64,000 nt of DNA from CAVZVW01 sp963778845 (GTDB taxonomy: Bacteria; Actinomycetota; Actinomycetes; Actinomycetales; Kineosporiaceae). Below are positions 40,166-47,867 of the stretch, piece by piece (the stretch's first letter is position 1; each line of letters opens with the position of its first letter). Location: NCBI GenBank assembly GCA_963778845.1, contig CAVZVW010000009.1, positions 496,001-560,000 of the forward strand. The letters run 5' to 3'. Under the pieces are notes generated by a model. That model saw nothing but the letters and a program-made list of their open reading frames with translations, had not been told where the DNA came from and ran no database searches. The position numbers and the translations under genes were made by a program.

Positions 40166-43100
40166 ATGATCCTTCGGGGTCAGGTCACGGGTCGGTGGCA
40201 CCGCGCGGGCGGGGGCGTGCTCGAGCTGGCGCAGGCACCCAACCTCGTCTGCTTCGCCGCGCTCGACCTGATCGGCCTCCTGCTGTGCGGCTGGACCCGT
40301 GGAGGGGTCACCTACCTCGCCGTCGGCAGCGGGGACCCCAGCTGGGATGCCCACCCGCCGGCGCCCGACCGCTCGCGCACCGCGCTCACGCACGAGGTGT
40401 ACCGCATCCGGCTGCGCCCGGGTGCGGAGGTGAGCCACGACGCCGGGGCCGGGGCGGTGGACGTCCGCGTCACCCTCGGCCCGGGCGTCGCCACGGGGGC
40501 GCTGCGCGAGGTCGGCCTGTTCGGCGGCGACGCGAGCGCTGCCCCGGGCAGCGGTCTCCTGGTCAACCACAAGGCCCACGACCGCATCGACAAGGCCGAC
40601 GGCGACACCGTGGACCGCGAGCTGCGCCTGCAGCTGGCCGAGGGCCTGCTGCCCGGCGCTCGCGAGCTGATCGGTGGGCTGCTCGCGGGCACCCCCCTGC
40701 TGGCGGGCCTGCAGTTCGCCGCGCTCGGCACGGACGGCACGGCTGCGGCAGAACCGCCCGCAGGACTGCTCGCCGAGGTGTTCCGCGCGCGTCTGGGCCG
40801 TTCGGACGTGGTCTACGACCGCATCAGCCACCAGGTGACCGCGACCCTGACCGTGCCGTTCTCGCAGGGCCCCGACCTCGTGGCGGAGGCAGGTCTGTTC
40901 GGCGGCGCCGCGACCGGCGTGCCCGGCAGCGGGCTGCTGGTGCAGCGCCAGACGTTCCCGCCGGTCGACCGCAGCGTGCCCCGACCCATCGTGCGGCGCT
41001 TCTCGCTCTCGCTCGTGTCGGCCACGCCCGTGGTCGTGCCGGCCGTCGTCGGCTCGTCGCAGGACGTCGCCGTGGCCGCTCTCGCCGCCACGGACCTCGT
41101 GGTGGGCCGGGTGCACCAGGCGGACGGCGCCGGGGCGGCTGCCGGGACGGTGCTGTCGCAGGACCCCGCTGCGGGAGCGTCGGTGATGCAGGGCAGCCCG
41201 GTGACGCTGTCCGTGGCCGCCGAGGCGATGGTGGCGGTGCCCGACGTGGTCGGGCTGCCGCTGGCCACCGCGCTCGCGGCGATCACCGCCGTCGGGCTGA
41301 GCGCCGCCGACCCGAGGATGGACGAGGTGGACGCCCCACGGGGCACGGTCGTCGCCGTGCAGCCGCCGGCCGGCACGCGCGTCGTCCGGGGGTCGGCGGT
41401 GACGGCCACCGTCGCCACCCCGCCCGTGCGCGCCGTCCCGGACGTGCTCGGCCGCACACCACCCGCTGCGGCTGTCGTGCTGGCCTCCGCCGGGTTCACG
41501 CTCGCACCCCCGCCCTACCGGCTGCTGGAGGGCGGCAGCACCGCGGGCACGATCGTCGCCCAGGAGCCGCGGGCCCGCACCAACGCCGCCGTCGACGGAC
41601 CCGTGACCATCACCCTGGCCGCGCCCTGGGGCGTCACGGTCCCCGACCTGGCCGGCATGACGCTGGACGCCGCGGCAGCGGCCCTGCGGGAGGCCGGTGC
41701 CGCGGTCCTGACGGGCCTGGGCCGCCCGGCCGACCCCCCCGGGCTGTCGCTCGGCAGCACGTCACAGCGCTCGGCCCGCACCGGCGAGACAGTCGGCGCC
41801 GTAGTCGGCCAGGCCCCCCCAGCGGGCTCGCGCGCCCCCCTCTACGCCGCCGTCTCCGTCGTCGTCGCAGGCGACGCGCGCCAGCCGGTACCGCCCCTGT
41901 CCGGGCTCGCGCTCGGCGCGGCGGCTGCCGCGCTGACCACCGCCGGCTTCGCCCTGGGCGCGGTCGGGCATCGGGCTGCCGACACTGCCGCCGGTACCGT
42001 CGTCGACCAGGACCCCGACGCGGGGAGCACCTGGCCGCCGGGCGGTCGCGTCGCCGTCACCCTGGCCGTCCCTGTCACGGTGGTCGTGCCCGACGTCCTC
42101 GGGCTCGACCAGGGGGCCGCCGCCGAGGGTCTGTCCAGCCGGGGCCTCGTGCTGGGAACGGTGGCGCTCACGGCCACGGGGCCGGGGCCGCACCCGGGCC
42201 AGGTGCTCGGGCAGGACCCCGCCGCAGGAAGCACCGCCGACAAGGGCTCGACCGTCGCGCTCAGCGTCGCGCAGGGTATGCCCAACCTCGTGGGCCGAAG
42301 CCAGGCCGACGCCGTCGCCACCGTCACCGCGCTCGGGCTGTCCCCCACGGTCTCGCAGGCACCCAGCGAGCAACCGCCCGGCACGGTGACCGGCCAGGAC
42401 CCCGCTGCGGGGGCAGCGACGACCGCCGGACAGGCGGTGACCATCGTCGTGGCCGTGCCCATGCCCGTCGTGGTGCCCGACGTCACCGGCCTGCCCTTCC
42501 CTGCGGCGCAGGCGAAGATCGCGGATCTTGGTCTCGTCCTCACCGCGGGCGGCACCCGCCAGCAGGGCGGCGTGCCGGAGGGCACCGTGCTGGCGCTCGA
42601 CCCCGCGCCGGGCTCAACCGTTCCCCAGGGCACGACCGTGGCGGCGACCCTGTCGACCGTCCCGCCGGTGATGGTCGACGTCCCCTCCCTCGGCGGGCGA
42701 CCCGCGGCGGAGGCGAAGAAGGCGTGCGCAGCCGTCGGGCTCGTGCTCACGGTCAGCGGCAGCCGGCCGGCGCCCGGCACCCAGGCGGAGACGGTGATCG
42801 CCCAGGACCCGCCTGCGGGCACGTCGGTGCAGGTCGGCTCCGCGGTCTCCGTCGTCATCGCCAGCGTCGACACCAGCGTGCTGGTGCCCGACCTGCGCTC
42901 GATGAACGTGGAGGCCGCCCGCAGCGTCGCCGAGAAGGTGGGCCTCGGCCTTGCCAGCAGCGGTACGGCGCTGTCCCTGGGCCCGAGCGACGTCGTGCTG
43001 TCCCAGGACCCGCTGCCGAACTCGCGGGTGCCGTCGGGGGCCACCGTCGGCGTCGTCCTGTCCGTGGCCGCCGTCCGCCTGCCCGATGTCAGGGGCCTGG

Positions 43101-43420
43101 ACATCGCAGACGCGACTGCCGAGCTGCGCGACCTGGGCCTGGCTGTGCGCGACGCGCCACGACGCGTGGTCGGCGGCGACGGAACGGTTTTCGCCCAGTC
43201 ACCGACCGCCGGGACCGTCGTGGCCGTGGGGTCGACCGTCACCCTCGGGTACACGGTCGAGGCCAAGCCGACCGGGCCGCTCGGCGGTCTGGGCCAGATC
43301 CCGGTCGAACGCATCCCCGCCCCGGGCGACCCCGGGCCGGTACTGCGACAGCCCTCGCCGATCGAGCTCTTGCCGCAGCGGCTCGACCCCCTGCGGTTCG
43401 TCGCGCCGCCGCCACCGTGA
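40166..43420 (+). CDS. Giant fibre protein with eleven PASTA repeats
   Basis: 1084 residues from ATG 40166, eight bases after GAGGAGG (GTG 40157 in frame). The first 285 residues hold two related beta-rich units, seen from GLFGGDASAAPGSGLLVNHK and LFGGAATGVPGSGLLVQRQ, as in phage fibre attachment domains. From about residue 293 to 1050, eleven PASTA units follow, each VPDVxG, a helix (for example ATALAAITAVGL) and GTVxxQDPAAGxxxxxGxxVxxxV. PASTA domains bind peptidoglycan stem peptides in Gram-positive PknB kinases and PBP2x. The C-terminus is short and Pro-rich. No membrane helix, signal peptide or kinase is present, so this is a particle-borne, likely cell-wall-binding fibre. Confidence 0.88.
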   Translation: MILRGQVTGRWHRAGGGVLELAQAPNLVCFAALDLIGLLLCGWTRGGVTYLAVGSGDPSWDAHPPAPDRSRTALTHEVYRIRLRPGAEVSHDAGAGAVDVRVTLGPGVATGALREVGLFGGDASAAPGSGLLVNHKAHDRIDKADGDTVDRELRLQLAEGLLPGARELIGGLLAGTPLLAGLQFAALGTDGTAAAEPPAGLLAEVFRARLGRSDVVYDRISHQVTATLTVPFSQGPDLVAEAGLFGGAATGVPGSGLLVQRQTFPPVDRSVPRPIVRRFSLSLVSATPVVVPAVVGSSQDVAVAALAATDLVVGRVHQADGAGAAAGTVLSQDPAAGASVMQGSPVTLSVAAEAMVAVPDVVGLPLATALAAITAVGLSAADPRMDEVDAPRGTVVAVQPPAGTRVVRGSAVTATVATPPVRAVPDVLGRTPPAAAVVLASAGFTLAPPPYRLLEGGSTAGTIVAQEPRARTNAAVDGPVTITLAAPWGVTVPDLAGMTLDAAAAALREAGAAVLTGLGRPADPPGLSLGSTSQRSARTGETVGAVVGQAPPAGSRAPLYAAVSVVVAGDARQPVPPLSGLALGAAAAALTTAGFALGAVGHRAADTAAGTVVDQDPDAGSTWPPGGRVAVTLAVPVTVVVPDVLGLDQGAAAEGLSSRGLVLGTVALTATGPGPHPGQVLGQDPAAGSTADKGSTVALSVAQGMPNLVGRSQADAVATVTALGLSPTVSQAPSEQPPGTVTGQDPAAGAATTAGQAVTIVVAVPMPVVVPDVTGLPFPAAQAKIADLGLVLTAGGTRQQGGVPEGTVLALDPAPGSTVPQGTTVAATLSTVPPVMVDVPSLGGRPAAEAKKACAAVGLVLTVSGSRPAPGTQAETVIAQDPPAGTSVQVGSAVSVVIASVDTSVLVPDLRSMNVEAARSVAEKVGLGLASSGTALSLGPSDVVLSQDPLPNSRVPSGATVGVVLSVAAVRLPDVRGLDIADATAELRDLGLAVRDAPRRVVGGDGTVFAQSPTAGTVVAVGSTVTLGYTVEAKPTGPLGGLGQIPVERIPAPGDPGPVLRQPSPIELLPQRLDPLRFVAPPPP

Positions 43421-43438
43421 TCGGCTTGCAGCCCCTGC

Positions 43439-44239
43439 TCAGCGCGCGAGAGCGCCGGGACGCAGCGCCGCAGTCTGCTCGGCGGCCCTCACCAGCTGGG
43501 TGAGCTCGCGCGAGGGCTCGACTCCGAGCTCGCGACGGAACGTCTCGCAGCACAACCGGTAGGCCCGGCGGGCCTCGGTGAGGTTGCCCTCGGCGAGGTG
43601 GACCTCGACGAGCAGCCGGTGCGCACTGTCGCGCAAGGGGTCCGCGGCCACGGCCGTGAGCGCGGCGTCCACGGCCTCGGCGTGCCGGCGAGCGGCCGAG
43701 AGCCGGCGGCCCAACGCCTCAAGACCGTGAAGGAGCCGCTGCCGCACACGCTCCCTCTCGAAGATCACCCAGTCGTCGTACCAGCCGGGAAGAAGGTCGA
43801 GACCGTCGCGCGGCCAGCGTCCCAGGTCCAGGTCGGCCTCACGTGCCGAGCCGTCGACCAGCCGCCGCGCCCACGCGCTCGCGACCTCGGTGTCCACGAC
43901 GGTCCCCGGGCGCAGACGCAGCGCCGTCCCGTCGGACTCGACCAGGTCGATGCCCGCGCCCTTGAGCCGCCACAGGGCCGACCGCAGGTTCCCGGCGGCA
44001 CGGGCGTCACCCCCGCTCGGCCAGAGCTGTCCCGCCGCCTTGCGACGGTCGAGCTGAGCAGCGTTCAGCGCGACGAGGACGAGGAGTCGCTTGCTGCCCT
44101 CCGGGACGTCGATGCGTCGGCCCTCGCACACGACGCACGGGCCGCCGAAGAGCTGGACGGTCGCAGCGCCGGCGCGTTCCGAGGGGACACCGGCGACTGC
44201 CACGGAGCTGGTGAGGACGTCGAGCCGAACGCCTGTCAT
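43439..44239 (-). CDS. SARP-type (AfsR/DnrI family) transcriptional regulator
   Basis: 266 residues from ATG 44239, following AGGGGGGCAGCG. VQLFGGPCVVCEGRRIDVPE then KRLLVLVALNAAQLDRRKAA is the OmpR-like winged helix of SARPs, followed by the bacterial transcriptional activator domain (WYDDWVIFERERVRQRLLHG, VDAALTAVAADPLRDSAHRL, ARRAYRLCCETFRRELGVEP). SARPs activate specialised gene clusters by binding direct repeats one turn apart. It converges on the PASTA gene and is the only cluster-type regulator at this end, so control of the tail operon is plausible; candidate repeats occur near 21028-21150. Confidence 0.9.
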   Translation of the reverse strand: MTGVRLDVLTSSVAVAGVPSERAGAATVQLFGGPCVVCEGRRIDVPEGSKRLLVLVALNAAQLDRRKAAGQLWPSGGDARAAGNLRSALWRLKGAGIDLVESDGTALRLRPGTVVDTEVASAWARRLVDGSAREADLDLGRWPRDGLDLLPGWYDDWVIFERERVRQRLLHGLEALGRRLSAARRHAEAVDAALTAVAADPLRDSAHRLLVEVHLAEGNLTEARRAYRLCCETFRRELGVEPSRELTQLVRAAEQTAALRPGALAR

Positions 44240-44377
44240 CGCTGCCCCCCTGATCGCTGCCCCCTGATCGAAGGCCCGCACGACGGTGGACCGCGCCGCG
44301 CGTGTCCCATTCTCGTCAGGACCGTGCCGTCGCGTGCGAAATACGCCGATCTGGTCCGCCCTGTTCGCCAGGCCCGC

Positions 44378-44590
44378 TCAGGGCCCGACGCCAGGTCGGC
44401 GGGCACCGGCCTCGACCTCGGCCGCCAGGGTTCGGACGGCCGCCACGACCTCGTCGACACGGGTCGTCGCGAACGACGTCTGGGTGTCGGCCCGCTCGAC
44501 GTCGGGGGTGCTGGTGACTGTCATGACGACCGAGCCGTCGTGCGGCCGGAACCGGATGATGCAGACGGCGACCATGTCGCCACCGCCCAT
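44378..44590 (-). CDS. Small hypothetical protein upstream of the SARP gene
   Basis: 70 residues from ATG 44590, six bases after GGAGG. The sequence MGGGDMVAVCIIRFRPHDGS, then VVMTVTSTPDVERADTQTSF and a C-terminal helix VDEVVAAVRTLAAEVEA, suggests a compact alpha/beta protein of a family I do not recognise. It lies 138 bp upstream of the SARP gene on the same strand and is probably cotranscribed, perhaps as a modulator. Confidence 0.6.
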   Translation of the reverse strand: MGGGDMVAVCIIRFRPHDGSVVMTVTSTPDVERADTQTSFATTRVDEVVAAVRTLAAEVEAGARRPGVGP

Positions 44591-44781
44591 GACCCACCTC
44601 CTCCGACGCCGCCCCGGGGGGCGACCAGCGCATTGTGCCCGGTACGGCGTCACCGACGCGTCGCCGCCAGCCGGCCACGTCCGCGGTCTTTGGGGTATCA
44701 CCATGCCTTTCGCGGCACTCCTGAGACATGGCCGGGTGCGGTGTGCTTTCGTTCACCTGAGCGATCCACCCGCGTTGAAGC

Positions 44782-44807
44782 ACCGAAGCGACCTACCGAA
44801 GCGACCT
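44782..44807. repeat. Two tandem 13-bp repeats upstream of the zincin-like gene
   Basis: ACCGAAGCGACCT occurs at 44782-44794 and 44795-44807 without a gap, inside the divergent 275-bp region between the small hypothetical gene and the zincin-like gene. Being in the only promoter region of this segment, it may be a regulator site. Confidence 0.6.
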
Positions 44808-44866
44808 ACCCGAGCTACCCATCGGCCCACCGGCGCTGTGGACCAGCGCGGTGACCTCGAGGCGAA

Positions 44867-45811
44867 GTGGTGACGATGACCAACACGATCGGATTCCGCC
44901 CCCTCAACGTGACGTTGCGCCCCCAGTCGGCCGCACTGACGGCCTACACGATGGTCGCCAACGCCCTTGCCGACGACATCGCGAGCGGGTTCTCACCGAG
45001 GCCCGACCTCGACATGACCTACCGCGGTGGCCACACGATCAGTGACCTCGTGTTCGTCAACTGCTACCTGGGCGGGGCGAAGAGGTGGCCGCAGGGCGAC
45101 CGGGACAAGATCGACGGTGCTCTCTCGACGCTGATGTCCGACGCCGGGCTGGAGAAGGTCATTCGCCAGTACTACGCGGGGAGCATCAGCTCCACCATGC
45201 TGCCGTCGGCGTTCGTGAGGAGCCGACCCGGGCAGCGGTTCTACAAGGACAAGGCGGAGGCTCTGGTCAGGCGCCTGTTCCGGCGTGGGGTGATCGGGCA
45301 GTCCGACCCGGCGAGCACGGTGATCTGCCTGCTCCTGCCCCCCGGTGTGGTTCTCGTCGACGGGACGTCGACGGGGCGCCAGCACGAGGCCGCGCATGCG
45401 CGAGCGGTGCTCGTGGACGACGACCAGGTCGACTCCCAGCACGGCCTGGGAGGCTTCCACGGCTCGGTCCACGTGGGCGGCTCTACCGTGTACTACGCGA
45501 TCAGCGTGTACTCCGACGGGGACAACGGGATCGTCGCCTTCGACGCGCCCTGGAAGAACGTCGTCGCGACCCTCTACCACGAGCTGTGCGAGGCGCGCAC
45601 AGACCCCGACGTGGAGGACGTGATCAGGACCGGTGTCGAGAGCAAGCTCGGGTGGTACTCCACCAAGGGCGGCGAGATCGGTGACATCCCGATGATGCTC
45701 GCGGGAGCGAACCTTGCGGAGGTCATGCGCGAAGTCACCCTCGGCGGTGGGAGCAGGGCGCCCATGCAGCTGCAGTGGTCCAACCACGTGCACGGCCCCG
45801 AGGGCGCCTGA
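44867..45811 (+). CDS. Zincin-like protein with HELCE motif, candidate CIS payload
   Basis: About 314 residues; GTG 44867, GTG 44870 and ATG 44876 are all possible starts. No signal peptide or membrane helix. The N-terminal half is unlike anything I know. Near residues 240-290, TLYHELCEARTDPDVEDVI is followed by GWYSTKGGEIGDIPM; the 'HE.xEa.TDP ... GEigD' pattern recurs in a family of predicted metal-dependent proteins and looks zincin-like, though it lacks the standard HExxH. It lies next to the contractile tail locus and is followed closely by a phosphoesterase gene, so a role as injected effector or as a processing factor is reasonable. Unproven. Confidence 0.6.
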   Translation: MVTMTNTIGFRPLNVTLRPQSAALTAYTMVANALADDIASGFSPRPDLDMTYRGGHTISDLVFVNCYLGGAKRWPQGDRDKIDGALSTLMSDAGLEKVIRQYYAGSISSTMLPSAFVRSRPGQRFYKDKAEALVRRLFRRGVIGQSDPASTVICLLLPPGVVLVDGTSTGRQHEAAHARAVLVDDDQVDSQHGLGGFHGSVHVGGSTVYYAISVYSDGDNGIVAFDAPWKNVVATLYHELCEARTDPDVEDVIRTGVESKLGWYSTKGGEIGDIPMMLAGANLAEVMREVTLGGGSRAPMQLQWSNHVHGPEGA

Positions 45812-45852
45812 GCCGGTAGCACGCACCCGCAGTCCGGACCAGGAGGCCCGCA

Positions 45853-47040
45853 ATGTCAGGGCAACCCATGTCAGGGAACCGGGTCGTCGTGTTCCTCCAG
45901 GAGAACAAGACGACGGACTTCTACTTCGCGTCGATGGCGGCGTGGGGGGCTCAGGTCGCCGACGGCGGCACACTGCTGACCACGCCGCCGGGTCACGACC
46001 AGCCGCACGACCGCAACGCGTGGGTGCACTACGCGATGGGCGACTATGCGCCGCCCGCGCTGCAGGTCGACACCGACGCCGTCATCCCGTTCTACAGCTG
46101 GCTGGCGAAGGAGTTCACGTTCTGCGACCACCACTTCGGTGCGGGCACCAACTCCACCCCCGGGCACATGCTCGCGGTCGGCGGCCAGACGCCCACGTTC
46201 AAGAACCCCCCGTTCATCGGCGCCCATCCCACCTGGGACATCCCCTCGGTGTTCTCGGTCGCCGATGCGGGAGGGGTTGAGTGGGCGGCGTTCCCTGACG
46301 CCACGGGCTACCCGACAAAGCTCTACGCGAGCATGGCGACCCCGGCGTCCGCCGCACGCGTCCGCCGCCAGGGTGACTTCCTGAAGCTGGCTCGGCAGGG
46401 CCGGCTGCCGCCTCTGTGCTATGTCTGGAGCCCCGCCGGCTATGACGAGCACCCGCCGCACACTCCGGAGACCGCGTACATCCGCCGCGGGCACGACCTC
46501 ATCTGGCAGCGGGTGTCCGCCGTCGTGGCCGGTGGCGGCTGGGACACGACGACGTTCATCCTCACCTGGGACGACTGGGGCGGCTATGCCGACTCGGTGC
46601 CGACCCCGCGCTCGGAGACGCTGCCCGACGCGCTGCACCCCGAGGGGTTCCAGGCCATCGGAGGCTCCCGCATCCCCCTCGTCATGTTCGGTGGCGGGGT
46701 GCGCCAAGGCGTGGAGTCGGGGTGGCACTCCCACGCGAGCATCCCCCGCACGGTCATCGACCTGCTCGGCCTGCCTGCCATGGGTGTTCCGCGGGTCGAC
46801 TCGGCCCCGAGCCTCGCTGGCCGGGTCGACCCGAGCCTCCGCCGACCGGCGCCGCCACGGTACCGACGGAAGATCACCCAACCCACGGCACCGTCCAACC
46901 CGCCGACGCCTGCGCCACCAGCGGCGTGGACGGGCGTCGTCCACACCGCCATGCCGGCGCTGGTGACCCTTCACGGCGCCTTGCTCCCACCACCCGGCGA
47001 CGCCGTCGTGCGGCGCATTCCACCCAAGCCCCCCGCCTGA
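45853..47040 (+). CDS. Phosphoesterase (phospholipase C/acid phosphatase superfamily) without signal peptide
   Basis: 395 residues from ATG 45853, seven bases after AGGAGG. The alkaline-phosphatase-superfamily phosphoesterase plan is visible: VVVFLQENKTTDFYF (ENxxxDxYF, residue 17 on, with metal-ligand Asn/Glu and the nucleophile-region Thr), NSTPGHMLAVGGQTP, and FILTWDDWGGYADSV (equivalent of the D-E/D-GG-Y-D metal site), then HSHASIPRTVIDLLGLP. Relatives such as PlcC and AcpA carry Tat signals; this protein starts directly with the catalytic domain and ends in a Pro-rich tail. It lies 41 bp after the zincin-like gene. Absence of an export signal next to a contractile injection locus makes it a payload candidate. 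Confidence 0.85.
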   Translation: MSGQPMSGNRVVVFLQENKTTDFYFASMAAWGAQVADGGTLLTTPPGHDQPHDRNAWVHYAMGDYAPPALQVDTDAVIPFYSWLAKEFTFCDHHFGAGTNSTPGHMLAVGGQTPTFKNPPFIGAHPTWDIPSVFSVADAGGVEWAAFPDATGYPTKLYASMATPASAARVRRQGDFLKLARQGRLPPLCYVWSPAGYDEHPPHTPETAYIRRGHDLIWQRVSAVVAGGGWDTTTFILTWDDWGGYADSVPTPRSETLPDALHPEGFQAIGGSRIPLVMFGGGVRQGVESGWHSHASIPRTVIDLLGLPAMGVPRVDSAPSLAGRVDPSLRRPAPPRYRRKITQPTAPSNPPTPAPPAAWTGVVHTAMPALVTLHGALLPPPGDAVVRRIPPKPPA

Positions 47041-47094
47041 GCCCCGGATGAGCCGGCTGACCGAGCCGCTCGCCACGGGTGGCTGGTCCGATGT

Positions 47095-47120
47095 GAAACG
47101 CTGACCTGCCTCCCGGCGTT
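47095..47120 (+). promoter_or_regulatory. ECF-type promoter motif upstream of the sigma factor gene
   Basis: GAAAC at 47095-47099 and CGTT at 47117-47120 are separated by 17 bp, the form of promoters read by many ECF sigma factors (GGAAC-like -35, CGTT-like -10). It sits about 130 bp before the start of the sigma gene at 47253, so autoregulation is likely. The motif is short and could be chance. Confidence 0.4.
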
Positions 47121-47252
47121 ACCTGGCGGGAAGGTCGTGCCACGACCGCCGGCGCCGACCTGGACAGGGCGCACGACCTCAGGGCGAAGGTGGGTGCTGG
47201 TGCAGGGTTCGCAGCCTGGCCCGACCGGCTGCACCCATGGTCGGGGGCGGCA

Positions 47253-47867
47253 GTGACCGACCTCGGCGACCGCTTCGAGCATGTGCTCTCGGCGGCCGCC
47301 CGCGGCGACGCCTCGGCGTTCGCCGTGCTCTGGCGTGCCACCCATCCCGTGCTGCTTCGCTACCTGCGGGTGACCTGTCCGGACGTCGCCGACGACGTCG
47401 CGTCCGAGACGTGGCTGCGCGCGGTTCCCCGGCTGGGCACGTTCCGCGGTGGCGAGAGCGGCTTTCGGGGCTGGCTGGTGGTGATCGCGAGGAACCACGC
47501 CCGCGACCTGTACCGGCACAGGGCCCGCCACCCCGAGGAGCCGACCGCCGAAGTCGGTCAGTCCCCTGCAGGCGGGGCCGCGGTGACCGCTCCCAGCGCC
47601 AGCGACGACCTGTTCGCCCGGGAGAGCACGCTGCGCGCGGTGCGGCTCGTCGCGACCCTGCCCAAGGACCAGGCCGAGATGGTGATGCTGCGGGTCGTGC
47701 TCGGGCTGGACGTCGCCGACGTCGCCCGGATCGTCGACCGCACCCCCGGTGCAGTGCGGGTGGCGGTGCACCGAGCGCTTCGCACCCTGGCGGCCCGCCT
47801 CACGGGGGCCATCGAGGAGCACGTAACGCCCGGGGGCGCCCCAGCGTTGGAAGGGCGAGATGACTGA
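47253..47867 (+). CDS. ECF RNA polymerase sigma factor
   Basis: 204 residues from GTG 47253 (an upstream in-frame GTG at 47190 adds 21 residues). Sigma region 2: FAVLWRATHPVLLRYLRVTC, DDVASETWLRAV and FRGWLVVIARNHARDLYRHR. Region 4: VATLPKDQAEMVMLRVVLGL and DVADVARIVDRTPGAVRVAV HRALR. It overlaps the next gene, which encodes a membrane protein that could act as its anti-sigma factor. An ECF-type promoter motif precedes it. Whether it drives the neighbouring tail locus is unknown. Confidence 0.92.
   Translation: MTDLGDRFEHVLSAAARGDASAFAVLWRATHPVLLRYLRVTCPDVADDVASETWLRAVPRLGTFRGGESGFRGWLVVIARNHARDLYRHRARHPEEPTAEVGQSPAGGAAVTAPSASDDLFARESTLRAVRLVATLPKDQAEMVMLRVVLGLDVADVARIVDRTPGAVRVAVHRALRTLAARLTGAIEEHVTPGGAPALEGRDD

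Noticed and set aside
21268..43420. Complete prophage
   Set aside because: No capsid, portal, terminase, integrase, repressor, holin or endolysin, and no attachment-site repeats at the ends.
40166..43420. PASTA protein as a PknB-type kinase or penicillin-binding protein
   Set aside because: No kinase or transpeptidase domain and no membrane helix; the N-terminus has fibre-type repeats and the gene belongs to the tail operon.
40195..43503. 1102-codon plus-strand frame overlapping the PASTA gene
   Set aside because: Arg/Ala/Gly-rich nonsense; the overlapping frame gives eleven clean PASTA repeats.
45871..47076. 401-codon minus-strand frame opposite the phosphoesterase
   Set aside because: Shadow composition; the plus strand shows the enzyme's metal-site motifs and ribosome site.
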